Of a stretch of 64,000 nucleotides of DNA, positions 38,667 to 50,330 are shown in pieces. Made by a program: the position numbers and the translations under genes. Numbering within the stretch: the first letter of the stretch is position 1; the number at the start of each line of letters is the position of its first letter. The stretch is from Beaufortia kweichowensis (taxonomy: Eukaryota > Chordata > Actinopteri > Cypriniformes > Gastromyzontidae): assembly GCA_019155185.1 (NCBI GenBank), contig CM032805.1, forward strand, positions 15,956,942 to 16,020,941, written 5' to 3'. The notes beneath the pieces are model-generated. The model saw only the letters and a program-made list of their open reading frames with translations. It ran no database searches and was not told the DNA's origin.

Positions 38667-38999
38667 CTTGCTCACATTCAGCTTTTACTAAAGTATAAAA
38701 AAGCTCAAAGAAAACTTTACTATTAAACCAATAACAGTAGTTAGTCTGTGATTCAATAGACCATAAACAAAGACAAGAGTGTCTAACTTCATCAAACACA
38801 TACTTTACGCAGTGGCAAGAAACAGTAAAGTTTCTTCAAATCTATATTTCATTAACAGGCTGCAAGAAAACTCAGAAATTCCAGTTAATTGTGTCGATTT
38901 TTCGCTGGTTGCTCATCCTATTATCTTCTGTACAAAATGTAAGTATTCAACAGAAAGAACAGACAGGGAATTATAAACGAATGGTGGGTCATGGAGAAC

Positions 39000-39530
39000 T
39001 GATAAAAGGTAAATGAAGTAATTTCTTCGAGGCTTCGGCCAACTGAGATTTTCAGAGCCGGGACGTCGTCGTATGAAGTCAGTGTTGTTTTCTAATTATT
39101 TAAAGCAAGCAACAAATTCAATCAAACGCCGCTCGCGATTCAGCGAGGAACTTCAAACGGGAGCTTCTATCAAGAAGCTACTTGTGTTGAGAGCTTCTGC
39201 CACCAAAAACAATGAATTTCATGTTTTATTCATGCGTACATATACATTCTCATTAGCGGCGGCCACCGTGCGAAGACAGATAGCGTGATTGAGTGGGGAT
39301 GGAGGGGGGAATGTGGCGCTGGCGAAGGCCTTGGGCGATCTGTTGATTGACTGGGCTCTGGTCCCAGTGGTGGTGACCGCCAGGCTCGGTGATGGACGCA
39401 CACTGGAGAATGGATCTGAGCTAGCCTGCAGCTGGGCTACGCGTCTGTGCGCCTGCAGATTGACCTAATACAGTCCCAACTGGTTTGATTCATGGGATGC
39501 AGGAATGCTGGGAGACTTTGCTGGTCATGT
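39000..39530. promoter_or_regulatory. Candidate conserved non-coding island
   Basis: Repeat-free, with GTTGTTTTCTAATTATTTAA (39083-39102), CTCATTAGCGGCGGCCACCG (39251-39270) and, further right, CG-bearing sequence to TGGGCTACGCG. Frames over 39073-39401 are open on both strands without protein similarity. Confidence 0.4.
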
Positions 39531-39585
39531 TTAGATGGAAACCTCATTCTGCAAAACTTCCCGCACAGAAATCTGATACATTGAA

Positions 39586-39765
39586 ATATGTGAACCTGTC
39601 TGTGAAAACCAGGCTGAAGTCTAAAAATCTGAGATAATGAGCATCAAAGTTTGATTTTACCTTAAAATTTCACTATCACATAATCTTACTTTGTCAGTAT
39701 TATAGATATCAAGGTTGGATAGGATGATTTTATGTAAAACAGTAAATCACGAAAAAATTCTTTAT
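39586..39765 (+). mobile_element. GTGACC-type MITE, partial copy
   Basis: The left part only: ATATGTGAACCTGTCTGTGA and AAACCAGGCTGAAGTCTAAA, then GAGCATCAAAGTTTGATTTT. It matches the copy at 59968-60220 closely. The right terminal repeat is not recognisable. Confidence 0.6.
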
Positions 39766-39872
39766 ATATGACAATCAATCAGATTTATATATGGGTTTAC
39801 AAGTTTCACATCGGGTGCTGTGTTTGGTTTGTAGACTAAATTAGAAAGACTTAAGTTTACCTAAAAAGATTT

Positions 39873-39945
39873 ATTAAAGCTGCAATTCATAACCTTTTCC
39901 TCTCTTTCACCATCTTGAAGTCAAAATAACATTTCCTACTTAATA
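39873..39945 (+). repeat. Family-B interspersed repeat, copy 2 (internally deleted)
   Basis: Carries AATTCATAACCTTTTCCTCT, CACCATCTTGAAGTCAAA and TAACATTTCCTAC, i.e. both flanks of the family-B core with the middle missing. Confidence 0.5.
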
Positions 39946-40589
39946 AATCATTATTATGAGCCTCTCTTTATGTATCAGGGTAGTGGACTGTTTTGATTTG
40001 TAAGTCTTTGCTAAAAACAGATTTTTCTTCATTTTTAACCAAACAAAAAAGAGTTCAGATCTCAGTTGAAGACATACAACAAACTAAAACTGTTTTTCAA
40101 ATTTACTCCACTTAATCATGATAAGGCACTAGCCTCGAGCATCTTTTTGCTTTTATAAAACAATTACCACACAATACAAATAATAAAACCTAAAAATATG
40201 TATCAATGCAACTTTTAAAATCACTAAAAGTCTTCCTTCCGCTGCAAAAATAGTCCCTGAGCGACTGTGATATATTTTAACATTGCTAAGGGTGCGGTGC
40301 AATGATACACAGAATCAAGAATAAAACACAACTATTGGATCAAGAAATAAAATTGACCATTTAATAAGAAAATTCACAGAAGGACGGTTACCATCTAGAC
40401 ACAAACTACTCTAATTTCTAACCTTACTTCTACTTTGCCAACCCCAATACTGAAACCAGTTTAGCATTACTGCGGTAACGCCGAGATGAGAGCAAAACCC
40501 CTCCACTGGAAGGGCACTATCAAGTGGTTTATTATAGATATTAATGAATAATATGGGTGAGCGAAAACTGTTAGTCATGCGTTGAGATA

Positions 40590-40940
40590 GCAATAGCTAA
40601 AAGCTTCACGCATGAATCGCTTGCTTTTTCAGCCGCTCCCCAAATCTCTCGACCCCTCCGCTCGTACCCGCTCCCAAACCGCCTTTAAATGGTGGAAATC
40701 CATTGGTTTCGATATGAAGGTCTTTGTGACAGCAAGCAAAGGGAGTGATTAAGCGGGGCGAGGGCTATTGAGGGGCAGAAAATGGTGTGATTAAATTGGA
40801 TGATTTGGGTGAGTCATTTGTGTCCTGTGGGGTGGGGTACACAGACAAACACTGTTCAGGCCAGACACCTCTATGACCTTCCTCTGAAATGTGAACCGCC
40901 TTTATTATTTACTGCAGCCACATGCCAAATCATGACAGAG
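40590..40940. promoter_or_regulatory. Candidate conserved non-coding island
   Basis: Repeat-free. Contains GGAAATCCATTGGTTTCG, AGGGAGTGATTAAGCGGGG and GGTGTGATTAAATTGGATG (two GATTAA words 50 bp apart). Balanced composition against AT-rich flanks. Confidence 0.35.
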
Positions 40941-41887
40941 AAGCTTTAACAAAAATGTTTGTTAAATCAACGTCAAGTTAATATAAAAATGTAAATATAT
41001 ACAAATATATAGATTAATTAATTCAAGTAATCTATTCAACAAGCATAAGTAATATAAGTCCATTACCCAAAGCATTGCAAAACCTGCTTCATGTTCCCTT
41101 AAAAGATAATACAGCAAGTAAAGAAGTTCTCATGTTCATGAGAAATCGGTCCCGAACCGCAAGTTGACGTTTTAAAAGCAGAATATCAAGAAATTATTTT
41201 TGACGTTTTGATTCGTGCAAGGCTATAAAGCTCTGTGACAACATGGTTTAATTATAAAATATATTACGACTGCCTTACTCTAGCCAATTAAATTTGATTG
41301 GCTACTTTCTTTATTCAACAACCTCTTTTCATGTCATTCTAATTTACTGTCAAAGCAGCCTGAATATTGGAAAGTAAATTATTTACTACAGCCCATAAGC
41401 CAATAATGTTCCATTTGTCTTGTACTGAGAGAGACTACACTAACAAGATTATTAAGGACATTAGTTGTAATAGTAAATGCCCTTCACTTGATTTCAGTCT
41501 CATGCTGAGGTTTAGACATCAAAAGAGACCTGCACTATCCTCAAAGAGACCATCAGCGCTCGCGTTCACCTGATGAAAATGAGTCTCAGGTACGGCAAAC
41601 AATCCCTCAAGAGACAAGAGATTAAATGATATGCCAGCAAAATGAAATGGGTTTATATCTCACGAAATCTTTCTTGTGCACATCCAAAACTGGTGATTAT
41701 GCATTTAGATAAACAGCAACATTTATTCTAGCGTAATGTTTATTGAAAAAGAGCACTGCTCTGCTTTGTGTTTATCACTATATAGTTCTTTTTGCTAAAA
41801 ATTCAACCCAAAAATGGTTTATATTTATATATTTTTTATTTTTATGTTGTCTTTGTATAAAATGTATAAACTATTTGTATATAAAAG

Positions 41888-41993
<106 letters not shown>

Positions 41994-42489
41994 TCCTATG
42001 CATAAAAAATAGAAATATATATAGAAGTAGATTTAATGTGTCATGTAAATGTAAATTATGTCCTCTGGTAAGTTGCTACAACTGACAAAAATAAAATAAA
42101 ATTGTTTCAAAATGTTGCCTCTTTTTATTTTCAAGTGTGTACAATGTCTAGAAAATAAATTTTAAAATAAAAATAAAATAAAAATAAATCTTATAATCTA
42201 ATAATACTTATATTTTTACTATTCTTATTGTAAACTAAGTTAATTATTAAACTAAGTTAATTCGTTTTTTAATAATTCTGTTGTCCCTGCTGAATCATAA
42301 ATTCTGTGTATTATTGCAGCCCTTATACCTGTACTTTCAATTTAAGTATCAAAAACACCATATTAATGTCCACATTACATGAATAACAATGATAAACAAT
42401 ATCTAGAATAATGTAAGTTCTGTATAAAAGGTTATGCTTAAGCACTTTGGGGTTATACATGACAAAAAAGTGCCATTAACATTCGTCAC

Positions 42490-43265
42490 TTTACTTCAGC
42501 TCAATGTTTCCAGCAAAGTCATTTGTAATACTTTGTGAAGATATTAGCCACAGCTGACTTCAGGTTCAATCACGGCACTGGAAACGAGGCCTTCCATATT
42601 CATTCAAACTGTCTCCTGGATTCATTTCTCCATTATTGGCCTATTTGCAACAGGACTAATTACCAGCGGGTTCAATCCAGCCAATGAGCGTTTAAGCACT
42701 TAGTCTATCCGTCAACAAGAAACACCTCTATTTTTAGTGAAGAAACAATAATCATATTCTTTCTCTGCCAGGAAATCTGCGACATTGTTACTGAGAAAAT
42801 ACAGCCCTTTCTAAAGGTAAACACAACCAACGAACACATACGGGTGTATACAAATACACACAAACGCGCTCCCGAGCGAAGCTATTGGGAAACTTAAGGC
42901 ACCCTGGAGGGCTGTCTCACGGTACCGCTGCCAACGCTGGCTTTGTTGTCTCCATTCAGAAGAGAAATAGACCATTAAAGAACATAGTTACGCTCAAATA
43001 TATAGCAGACTCGCGATTAAGTCTCGGGCCAAACAGCTAGCTGCATTTGCAACTTGCATAGAAAATCTCATGATTTAATAAGGAAATAACCGCCTTATCC
43101 TTCCAATTAAAAGCGTTTTGTCTCTGTGTTTGATTTAATGCTAATCAATTCACAAGAAGACAAAGTGCATCGTTTTTTGCTGTTATTAAAACACATTGTT
43201 TGACAACAACGCACCCTCCAGCTGTTTGCGCCACACAGACAGAACAAACTTAAAGGTGTACGTGT
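42490..43265. promoter_or_regulatory. Strong candidate conserved non-coding island
   Basis: Contains TATTGGCCTATTTGCAACAG, GACTAATTACCAGCGGGTTC, CCAGCCAATGAGCG, CATTTGCAACTTGCATAG, TTGATTTAATGCTAATCAAT and TTCCATGGCAATTACTTTC. Long repeat-free runs with homeodomain and POU-like words. It continues into the next island. Confidence 0.5.
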
Positions 43266-43339
43266 AATTGTTTCCATGGCAATTACTTTCTTTGGTGTGC
43301 ATTTGAAAATAAAGAAAATAACATAAACATGCCCGCAGC

Positions 43340-43890
43340 CTCCATGCAGCCAAAAGCAATTTCCTCTTCTAAATTTAGTTATGCAAAGCCTATGGGCATC
43401 ATCAACATTTAGTAATTAGTTTTATAATTACTGCTGTTTTGCTCACTGTCATTCAATTTTTCTTACACCACGACTGGGGAATGGAACATCCCGCACACAC
43501 AGCTGTGCAAATTACTATTCATTTATATAGTGAAGGATATCGGCGAGAGCTGATTTTTAGTAGCGCGACACCTCTGAGCCTGCCATTTTCCACCGACGAG
43601 TCCAGAATGCCACGGAAAAGGTGCTTTTGCGGTGTTGTGAGGGTCTATTGTGATGCAAACAACATTAATTCCCTCATTACCATTAACAATGAGAGTGGCG
43701 TGCTGGTCACCCGGTTCGAGCGCTTTAATCAATGCCCTGCTCTCTGCCAACCCGCTCCGACAAAGACCCCCTTTACATGAGGACGCTCTGCGAGCCAGTC
43801 AAAGCCTTTAATGAGATCACACTGTTGACTGGACCATGGTTTGATATGCTCGTAAATTAGCAGCGCTGCGGCGTTGTACAGGTGAGAGGA
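43340..43890. promoter_or_regulatory. Strong candidate conserved non-coding island with inverted homeodomain sites
   Basis: A perfect 8-bp inverted repeat, AGTAATTA (43411-43418) and TAATTACT (43425-43432), is separated by six bases. Further right are AACAACATTAATTCCCTC, CATTACCATTAACAATGAG, GCGCTTTAATCAATGCC and GTAAATTAGCAGCGCTGCGG. A 113-residue plus-strand frame (43439-43780) has no recognisable domain; the CAGGTGAGAG near 43879 looks like a donor but nothing upstream is identifiably coding. Confidence 0.5.
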
Positions 43891-43976
43891 AGCGATTGGC
43901 TGTAAAAATGCATTATATCATCTAGCATATACTGTACAGTACAAAAAAAGATGTTCCCCATAAAATAGCATTGACA

Positions 43977-44310
43977 TACAGTACTGTGCAAAAGGCATAT
44001 TAGTATTTAAAACCAAAAATGGTTTTAAGCCAGTTTTTTATATATTTGCTGTAATGTGCCAGAAGGAATTGTCTCAGTTTTTTCTCTTTCTTCATGTAAT
44101 AATAGATAGTCTTGATGATGGTGGAGCACCGGCTGTTATCAGGCTCTGTGTGTATAAAAAAATCTCATTAGATTACTATAAACAATGGCAAAAGGAAAAA
44201 ACTGATATTTCCTAATGACACGCAACAGGAAACAATATAAATAACTGGATTAAAACCATTATTTGGGGGTGAAAATACAAACTTGACTAAAACTTTTGCA
44301 CAGTACTGTA
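43977..44310. mobile_element. ACAGTACTGTGC-ended MITE
   Basis: 334-bp element with inverted ends TACAGTACTGTGCAAAAGG and AACTTTTGCACAGTACTGTA, typical of fish Tc1/mariner-derived non-autonomous elements. It has no transposase frame. A related but distinct end type occurs at 38359, 48697 and 55582. Confidence 0.8.
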
Positions 44311-44498
44311 ATTCAATATCTTTAATAGACAGGACTGTTTTTGTTGTAAAAAGTGCTCTAGAAATAAACATGACTTTTTCTTACAGACTGTATGTGTTTT
44401 GTAACTTGCTTTGGCTTTGGGTAAACAGGAAGTGCATTAAAATTCAGCATTCAAAACCGTCTCTCTATCTTACCCTGATTCACAATGATAAGATTATA

Positions 44499-44660
44499 AT
44501 AATGATTTATAATTTGAGCTGTCAGATACGATTTTGCAAGAAATCCGACCCAATGGTATTTGACTTTTGACCCACGTAACGATAACGTAAGATAAAGTAA
44601 CATGCAATTTTATATCATAGACAACAGAGATGCTGATATACTGTAAAGGCAAAAGTTTTC
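44499..44660 (-). repeat. Family-B interspersed repeat, copy 3 (inverted)
   Basis: Reads on the minus strand like copy 1. On the plus strand it shows TTATAATTTGAGCTGTCAGA, TACGATTTTGCAAGAAATCC, GACTTTTGACCCACG and ACAACAGAGATGCTGATATA. Confidence 0.6.
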
Positions 44661-44989
44661 AGATTTTCGGTTGCGTGGATCTAAATGTCAGGCATGTAGA
44701 GAGGGAGATGTGAAGGTCTCTCTAGAGTCTATTGATAAAATTATGTTAATTGAGAAAATTACACGGACATTTGCCCACTGCGCTGAAAACGTGTTGTAAA
44801 GGAGAAAACTTTTGTCAAAACTTCAACAGATGCCATTATGTTTGTTAAAACACTTGTGCATTTGAGACATCGAATCACAACCTCCCAAAAGACAAACCAA
44901 AACTAGGGGAACAAAGCAAGTAGATGATTACACAATCTTTTTTCTTCTAAGATAAACAAGCCTCTTGAAAAGCAGGAGGTTTGGTTTTT

Positions 44990-45130
44990 TATTCGGGTGA
45001 GTGACACATCTATGCGGTGCGGCAGTCACTAGAGATGAAGCGCTGATAACCGCTGAACACACAGCAGAATCCAGCCGCGTCTGTAATAAAGACAGCAGGC
45101 CTCGGCATCTCAGGTATTAATCACACACAA
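44990..45130. promoter_or_regulatory. Weak candidate non-coding island
   Basis: Short, balanced and repeat-free (ATCTATGCGGTGCGGCAGTC, AGCGCTGATAACCGCTG). Too short to judge from sequence alone. Confidence 0.2.
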
Positions 45131-45689
45131 CAAAGCGCTGTGTGTTTCTGTCACTGCGTTTCACTCGCAGCCACTGACTGCTGAATAGATTATAAACCCA
45201 CTGATGAGAAAATCTCCAGTACAAACAGCATGTTTACACTAGAATGACACAAAGAGGATTTCAACACAATAGAGGAAACGTTACTGATGCTCATGAGAAT
45301 TAAAAGAGCTCACAGTTATGTTGTATTGCATTCAGATTTTAACTTTGGGAGACACAAACGAGATACAAATGAGATGTTTGTTAAGATAAATAACCAGTTT
45401 ATTCCAGGATAACAGGATCTGCAATAAAAAGTCACTGAAATCTATTTCTATTTCTCAAGTTAACATGCAAATTTAATAGGAAACATTTGATTTTATATAT
45501 ATATTTCTCAAGTTCACATGGGACTTTTTGATCTGTGACATTCGATGCTGATGCTGGTATCTCGTTGAATCTGGGTGCCATTTAAGACAATGAAAAAAGC
45601 TGACATTGTGTGACACAAAGTCTTCATTTGATTTCCTTTTAATCTCTAAAAAACAATTGAGATATTACAACAGAAACTAATGTGTAATT

Positions 45690-46480
45690 TTTCACAAATA
45701 CATCCGCATTTAATTCACTAACGTTGACAACAGTCCGAGCAGCCGGTGGGGCAAGATGTTTACGCTTCGGCTGATTAAGACAGAAAACCTGTTTTTTGAC
45801 ATCCTGATGGAAAATATTAAAACCTGCTATTTTGTAAATATTCACAGCCATTTGGAATTACTTTCCGGTGATCATAAAAGGACAACGAGCATATGTGTCC
45901 CGGACTCGTCGGCTAACTGCGGGCGTAAAACGTGTCAATTGTGGAGGCAGTGTTGTGGAGTTGGTGAAGTGTGGCATTTTGGCGACTGCTCGCTGCTCTG
46001 CATGCATGAATAATGAATGCACAGGTGGTGGAGGGGGGTCAGGGGCCCGCGCCAGCCTCCAAACAACAGAAAGGTCATGCTTGTTTGTGCAGTGTCCTTC
46101 AACAGATGTGAAACGTTTCTGACAGAGACTAGCAAATTTCGGTTAAACCGCTCCAAAAAAAAATTAGTTGATGGGTCAATTACGGTAAAGGTCAACAGGC
46201 GCAAAGGAGAGAGGCGGCGACTTATGATAATAAATCGACACTTGAGAAGTGGAGGTCAGATTCTTTCAGTTGAGATGCCAGTAATATCTCAGGCTTTTAT
46301 TACAGATAACGGGCCATATTCTACGCTTTGTCAGCCTGGTTTTGCATTCAAGAAAAGGCGGTTTGGTTTTAATGGTGTTCTCGTGCGCACGAACGCCAGC
46401 TCCAAATTGTTCTTTATTCACACGGGCGTGGAAAGGAATGGAAAAACATAGAGCGATTTTTCTCTAAACAAAGAATGGTT
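45690..46480. promoter_or_regulatory. Strong candidate conserved non-coding island cluster, part 1
   Basis: Among the most constrained-looking stretches in the window. Contains CATCCGCATTTAATTCAC, CTGATGGAAAATATTAAAAC, CATGAATAATGAATGC, TTAGTTGATGGGTCAATTAC, GGTAAAGGTCAACAGG and CAGGCTTTTATTACAGATAA. Frames of 84-144 residues on both strands overlap here, and none resembles a protein I know. It begins about 2.6 kb 3' of exon A in gene orientation. Confidence 0.5.
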
Positions 46481-47450
46481 GCTAAATGACACTGCTCAGA
46501 GATTTCCCAAAAGGTTACAATCATCTGTTATTATGTAGAAATGCCTTACAAGAAGTCAACTTTGTTTTTTTTTTCTTCGGTTACGGCAAATATGCTATAA
46601 TAAAAATGCAGCAGCGGCCCTGGCTCTCCGTGTTAAGACGCGGGGAAATTGCCTGCAACTCTGAACTGACAAATGAACTGGCTACTTCCACGCCGGGGAA
46701 ACAATATCATTTTCCTACAGCTCACCTTGACTCGCGAGCGCAAACAATCGGAAGGAGAAATGGGCCCTGCCCTCCGAGCTCCGGGCCTGATGCAATAAGT
46801 CAGCATATACTTGTATTAGCATGCTCTGCATTACGGGAACCGGCGCGCCTCTCGGTCAGCCGTACGCCAATCAAAACACATGCACCTCTTTTATTCGAGA
46901 GCTCTCTGCCTCTGTAGGTCAGGCCCATCTCCTCGCTCCCGTTGGAAAATAAACAGAGATTCATGAGCTCGGAGGGATCTGGAGTGGGCTGAGTATCCAT
47001 TAGCTCTGGTGATGCAGAGCGGCAAAACGGGAATCGATAACGGCTTCTGTTCGAAATGTAGTGCAAATAAAACGGGACGCGCTACTGATTCAATTCAAAT
47101 GGCTGCTGTCAATGAGATGGAAGGACAGAGAGCCGCTCTCTTCGTCCTAGAGCGTTCGTTAATACCTGAGAATGCCATGTACTTTATTCATTTCCTGCGC
47201 TTACATCATTTCCTTCACTGAATGTCGGGCGTGTTGGTGTTGCCGGCTACACCAAATTATTCAGCATATACGTTTTCTCATTAAAATGCATGCGGCTCTT
47301 CAAAGCGAGACGACAATGATACCATCTGTTGTGTTTTGGCCGGAATACTCGGAACAAAGCCACGGAAAACTGCACCAATTTACTCTTGCCTTTAACAACG
47401 TTCACGGCTTCACATTACAAATTTACAGCAAATCCGTCGTTCTTTAGGAC
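46480..47450. promoter_or_regulatory. Strong candidate conserved non-coding island cluster, part 2
   Basis: Continues the cluster towards exon A, ending about 0.8 kb from its donor. Contains GGGGAAATTGCCTGC, TGATGCAATAAGTCAGC, ACGCCAATCAAAACACATG, TACTGATTCAATTCAAATGG and CATTAAAATGCATGCGGC. Frames of 143 residues (plus) and 88 residues (minus) overlap and have no similarity I recognise. Confidence 0.5.
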
Positions 47451-48275
47451 AAAGTAGCTGTAATTAATTTTGTAATTGAAAACTACATGCACGTCTGAAA
47501 TTTGCTAATCGCGTTTCCCAAAACTGAATTAAAAACCTTTATCTATAATTCTATACAAATCCAACCAAAAATGTGCCAACGATAATTTTGGGGTCATGTT
47601 AAAAAAGCACAAAAAGTACACCAAAAACTTGTGACCTAAAAACATCATACACATTCAAAGATGGATCTCAACTATAGTGAGAAGAGCAAATATCGAACGC
47701 ATCTTTTTTTATTTCTATCGATCCGGATCCCATCCTTTATCACCGACCAATTAGCATTAGTTGATTAACCAGACCCATTACTCACCGAATCAATACAGTC
47801 CAACTAAAAATCCATACTTACTGTTAAATCTATAGTATGCTTCAGTCTACCGACATTCGTAACTAATTAGAGCTCTGCGGGGCATGACATATCGTCTTGT
47901 TTATTTATAACCGACAGCTATTTTTCTTCCTGAAGGTGTACTACAGAAAGAGAGAGAGCGAATTATGACCATGCTACTTAAATTCACATGAATTTCTATA
48001 TTCTGTCTTGTCAGACTGCCAGAAATGATGATCTGTCTGTCAACCCAACATCTATGTGACAAACGTGTGGCACGCTGTTGAGTACCACAGACAACAGTTG
48101 TAACTCGTCCCTCAGCACGTATAAACAAACAGAAAACGTGTTTACAGTAATTACACTTCTAATGGAAGCCTAGCGGGCAAACGGGCACATGGGTTTAAAG
48201 CAGAAATCTTCTCCATTTCTGTAGCTCCTGTCAATGAAAAGAAGAAGAACAGCACAACAATATTCCATCGCGTAC

Positions 48276-48513
48276 CTTTGACTGAGGTGTTGGGTGGCGG
48301 TCCTTCGATTCGCAGGTTCCACGGCGGGTCTCCCTGGTTGGCGAAGTCCCTCATCTTAAGGTAGCTGATGGTGAGGCGAATGATGGACGCCTTGTCCAGT
48401 TGGCTGGTGATGGCGCCGGGCAGAGGAAGCATCTTTGCCAGCTCGTAGAACTCGAAGTTTTCCTTCCCCCGGCGCGAGCGGGCCGCGTCACGTGACTTCT
48501 CCTTCCTCAGAGC
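48276..48513 (-). CDS. npas3: npas3 coding exon A: bHLH domain (internal exon)
   Basis: This exon encodes 79 residues plus one base, starting ALRKEKSRDAARSRR and ending PPPNTSVK. It carries the basic DNA-contact region (residues 2-17, RKEKSRDAARSRRGK), helix 1 (about 18-30, ENFEFYELAKMLP), a loop containing PLPGAITSQLD, and helix 2 (about 41-58, KASIIRLTISYLKMRDFA). The tail DFANQGDPPWNL separates NPAS3 from SIM1/2 and from NPAS1, as I remember those families. Against remembered human NPAS3 it differs at only a few positions, such as MLPLPG for LLPLPA. The protein is a nuclear transcription factor that pairs with ARNT-type partners through bHLH and PAS domains. The donor is AAAG followed by GTACGC (GT at 48275-48274, phase 1). 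The acceptor is most likely TTGCAG directly before GCT at 48513. An AG 7 bases upstream would start the exon at 48520, but only the 48513 start lets the preceding exon end in a whole codon as the NPAS1/NPAS3 'LQ-A' junction suggests. The 5' exons are not in the window. Confidence 0.95.
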
Positions 48514-48696
48514 CTGCAACCTGACACAGACATGAGATCTTCAGTTATGCAAACATCTACTGGCCTTGAAAGACTTCTCATGACTGTGAAATCATCAGGA
48601 AAATCCGTTAAGCTTGTTAAAATGATTCAGTTTGTAAGGCATCATGGGTGAACGTCCAACCAAAACTGGTAAAACAAAGACAAGAAGTTATTTATA

Positions 48697-48907
48697 TACA
48701 GCACCAATCAAAAGTTTAGACAAAAATGTTTCTCATGAGCTTAAAAATCTTTTAATCTGAGGGTGTATATATCAATATTTGAAATTACTTTTTTAGAAAA
48801 AAATATAATTATGCCAACATATTAATTTTTATAATTTAAAAATAGATATTTTACTTAAAAATGTATTACTTAGAGCAAATAATGAATAAACTTTTGACTG
48901 GTACTGT
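48697..48907 (+). mobile_element. ACAGTACCAGT-ended MITE, copy 2 (short)
   Basis: 211-bp copy with left end TACAGCACCAATCAAAAGTT and right end AACTTTTGACTGGTACTGTG. The interior TTGAAATTAC...ATATAATTATGCCAACATAT is in the same order as copy 1. It lies about 180 bp upstream of the exon A acceptor in gene orientation. Confidence 0.75.
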
Positions 48908-49189
48908 GTATTAAACAATATATATTTAATTTTATCATAATATTTGTATATTAAACATTCATTTATTTTGTGACTGACTAACTAACTAACAGATCTAATA
49001 ATATTAGCTTGTATTCATAATACAGCACATATATACAGTATGTAAGCTGATATATCCCTTTGTGAAATCCCAATATGTCTTTCTCTTTCTGCACAATTTT
49101 TCCAGCCAGACAAAAGACCCATGAGAAACGGTTCGTAACTGAACTCAATAGCTTTGCTGGGCTTTTGTTATTGACTGTATATAGTATCA

Positions 49190-49475
49190 AGTGCACACAC
49201 ACCTCTGTGCCAATCACAGACAGGCCAGGCAACCGCTGTGTCGCGGCGGGCTAAAGTTGCATTCGTACAGACTTTGTTGTGCTCCGAAGGGACACCTCAA
49301 TTCAATTGATTCAGTCATTGGAATCCAGAAGTGGGTCGAAGTCGTGATTAGCTTTGGCCGGGAGTCTCGTGAGACAGTCCTGTGAATGACTTTCACACCG
49401 CTGCCTTTTAACCAAAGACACAGACAACCAGAGATCTTCTTTCTCGGCCAAAGTGAAATAAACGCTAACCGTGCC
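49190..49475. promoter_or_regulatory. Candidate conserved non-coding island upstream of exon A
   Basis: Repeat-free: CTCTGTGCCAATCACAGAC, CACCTCAATTCAATTGATTC, GTCGTGATTAGCTTTGGCC and CCTTTTAACCAAAGACAC. Located 0.7-1.0 kb 5' of exon A. Confidence 0.4.
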
Positions 49476-49789
49476 TGCAGTCAATTTTAAAACCAATGTT
49501 ATATACCTTCACCAGGTTTGCACAAAAATGGTGATTTGTTTTAAATTATGATTACTGTTTTGATGCAATTGTTTGATGTAAAAGTATTCGGTCTTTGTCT
49601 CAGCATTTTAACATGCGTCTATGCTGGAAGTGAATGCTTTCTTATCGCGCTACACTCAAAGTTTAAAACTACCCATCATTTCTAAATGCTTAGGTGTTTC
49701 CAAGCTATCTTTGGTGTAACATTCATAATTTATTTATATATTGAATTTATGATATTATAAATAAAACTTTTATTGAAGTTGGATGAGAA

Positions 49790-50330
49790 AGCTTTGCAGC
49801 AAATCAAAAACGATGCAGTAGAAATTAGTTACTAAAGTCACATTGCAGCGAGTCGCATTAAATGCATCCAGCGCAGGCGGCTATTAAATGCACTGTCAGT
49901 GAAAATAAGGGGCGTGATCTGTTTCTTTATGTCAAAACACTACGTCACTATCAATGACCGCTATCCCCTTACTGAGAAGAAAAAGGAAAGTGCTTCTAAA
50001 ACATATGCTCTATCAGATCCGAAAGCTTTTTTATTCATGGAGCGCAACATTCACATTCAATTTAAGGTCAAGTAAATATGCACAACCCAAATTCATTGAC
50101 TAATATCGTACATGACGCACCCTATTTTGTGCTTATAGATTCAGCTCTTGGTTTGAGCGCCTTGATTTATGATTTTCAATCACACAATTCACAACAGCCA
50201 GTTTAATACTTCCAAAACACAACTGCCCACTTTCTGTAACGCTCATCATGTCAAGCCATTCCGAATTAAGTCGGAAATAAATCAGCCCAGAGCTTCTGTG
50301 TTTCCCACCGGCCGACACTTAGATTAATTT
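49790..50330. promoter_or_regulatory. Candidate conserved non-coding island
   Basis: Contains CGAGTCGCATTAAATGCATC, GCGGCTATTAAATGCACTG, AACACTACGTCACTATCAATG and GATTTATGATTTTCAATCAC. No repeats or exon seen. Confidence 0.35.

Noticed and set aside
43439..43780. 113-residue plus-strand frame followed by a donor-like CAGGTGAGAG
   Set aside because: No similarity known to me; the donor-like site lies about 100 bp beyond the stop.
45756..46917. Series of 84-144 residue plus-strand frames as a possible gene
   Set aside because: Frames overlap out of phase, no recognised domain, no consistent splice sites, and comparable frames exist on the other strand.
48697..48907. Element near exon A as an npas3 splicing regulator
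   Set aside because: It is a MITE copy; proximity alone does not support function.
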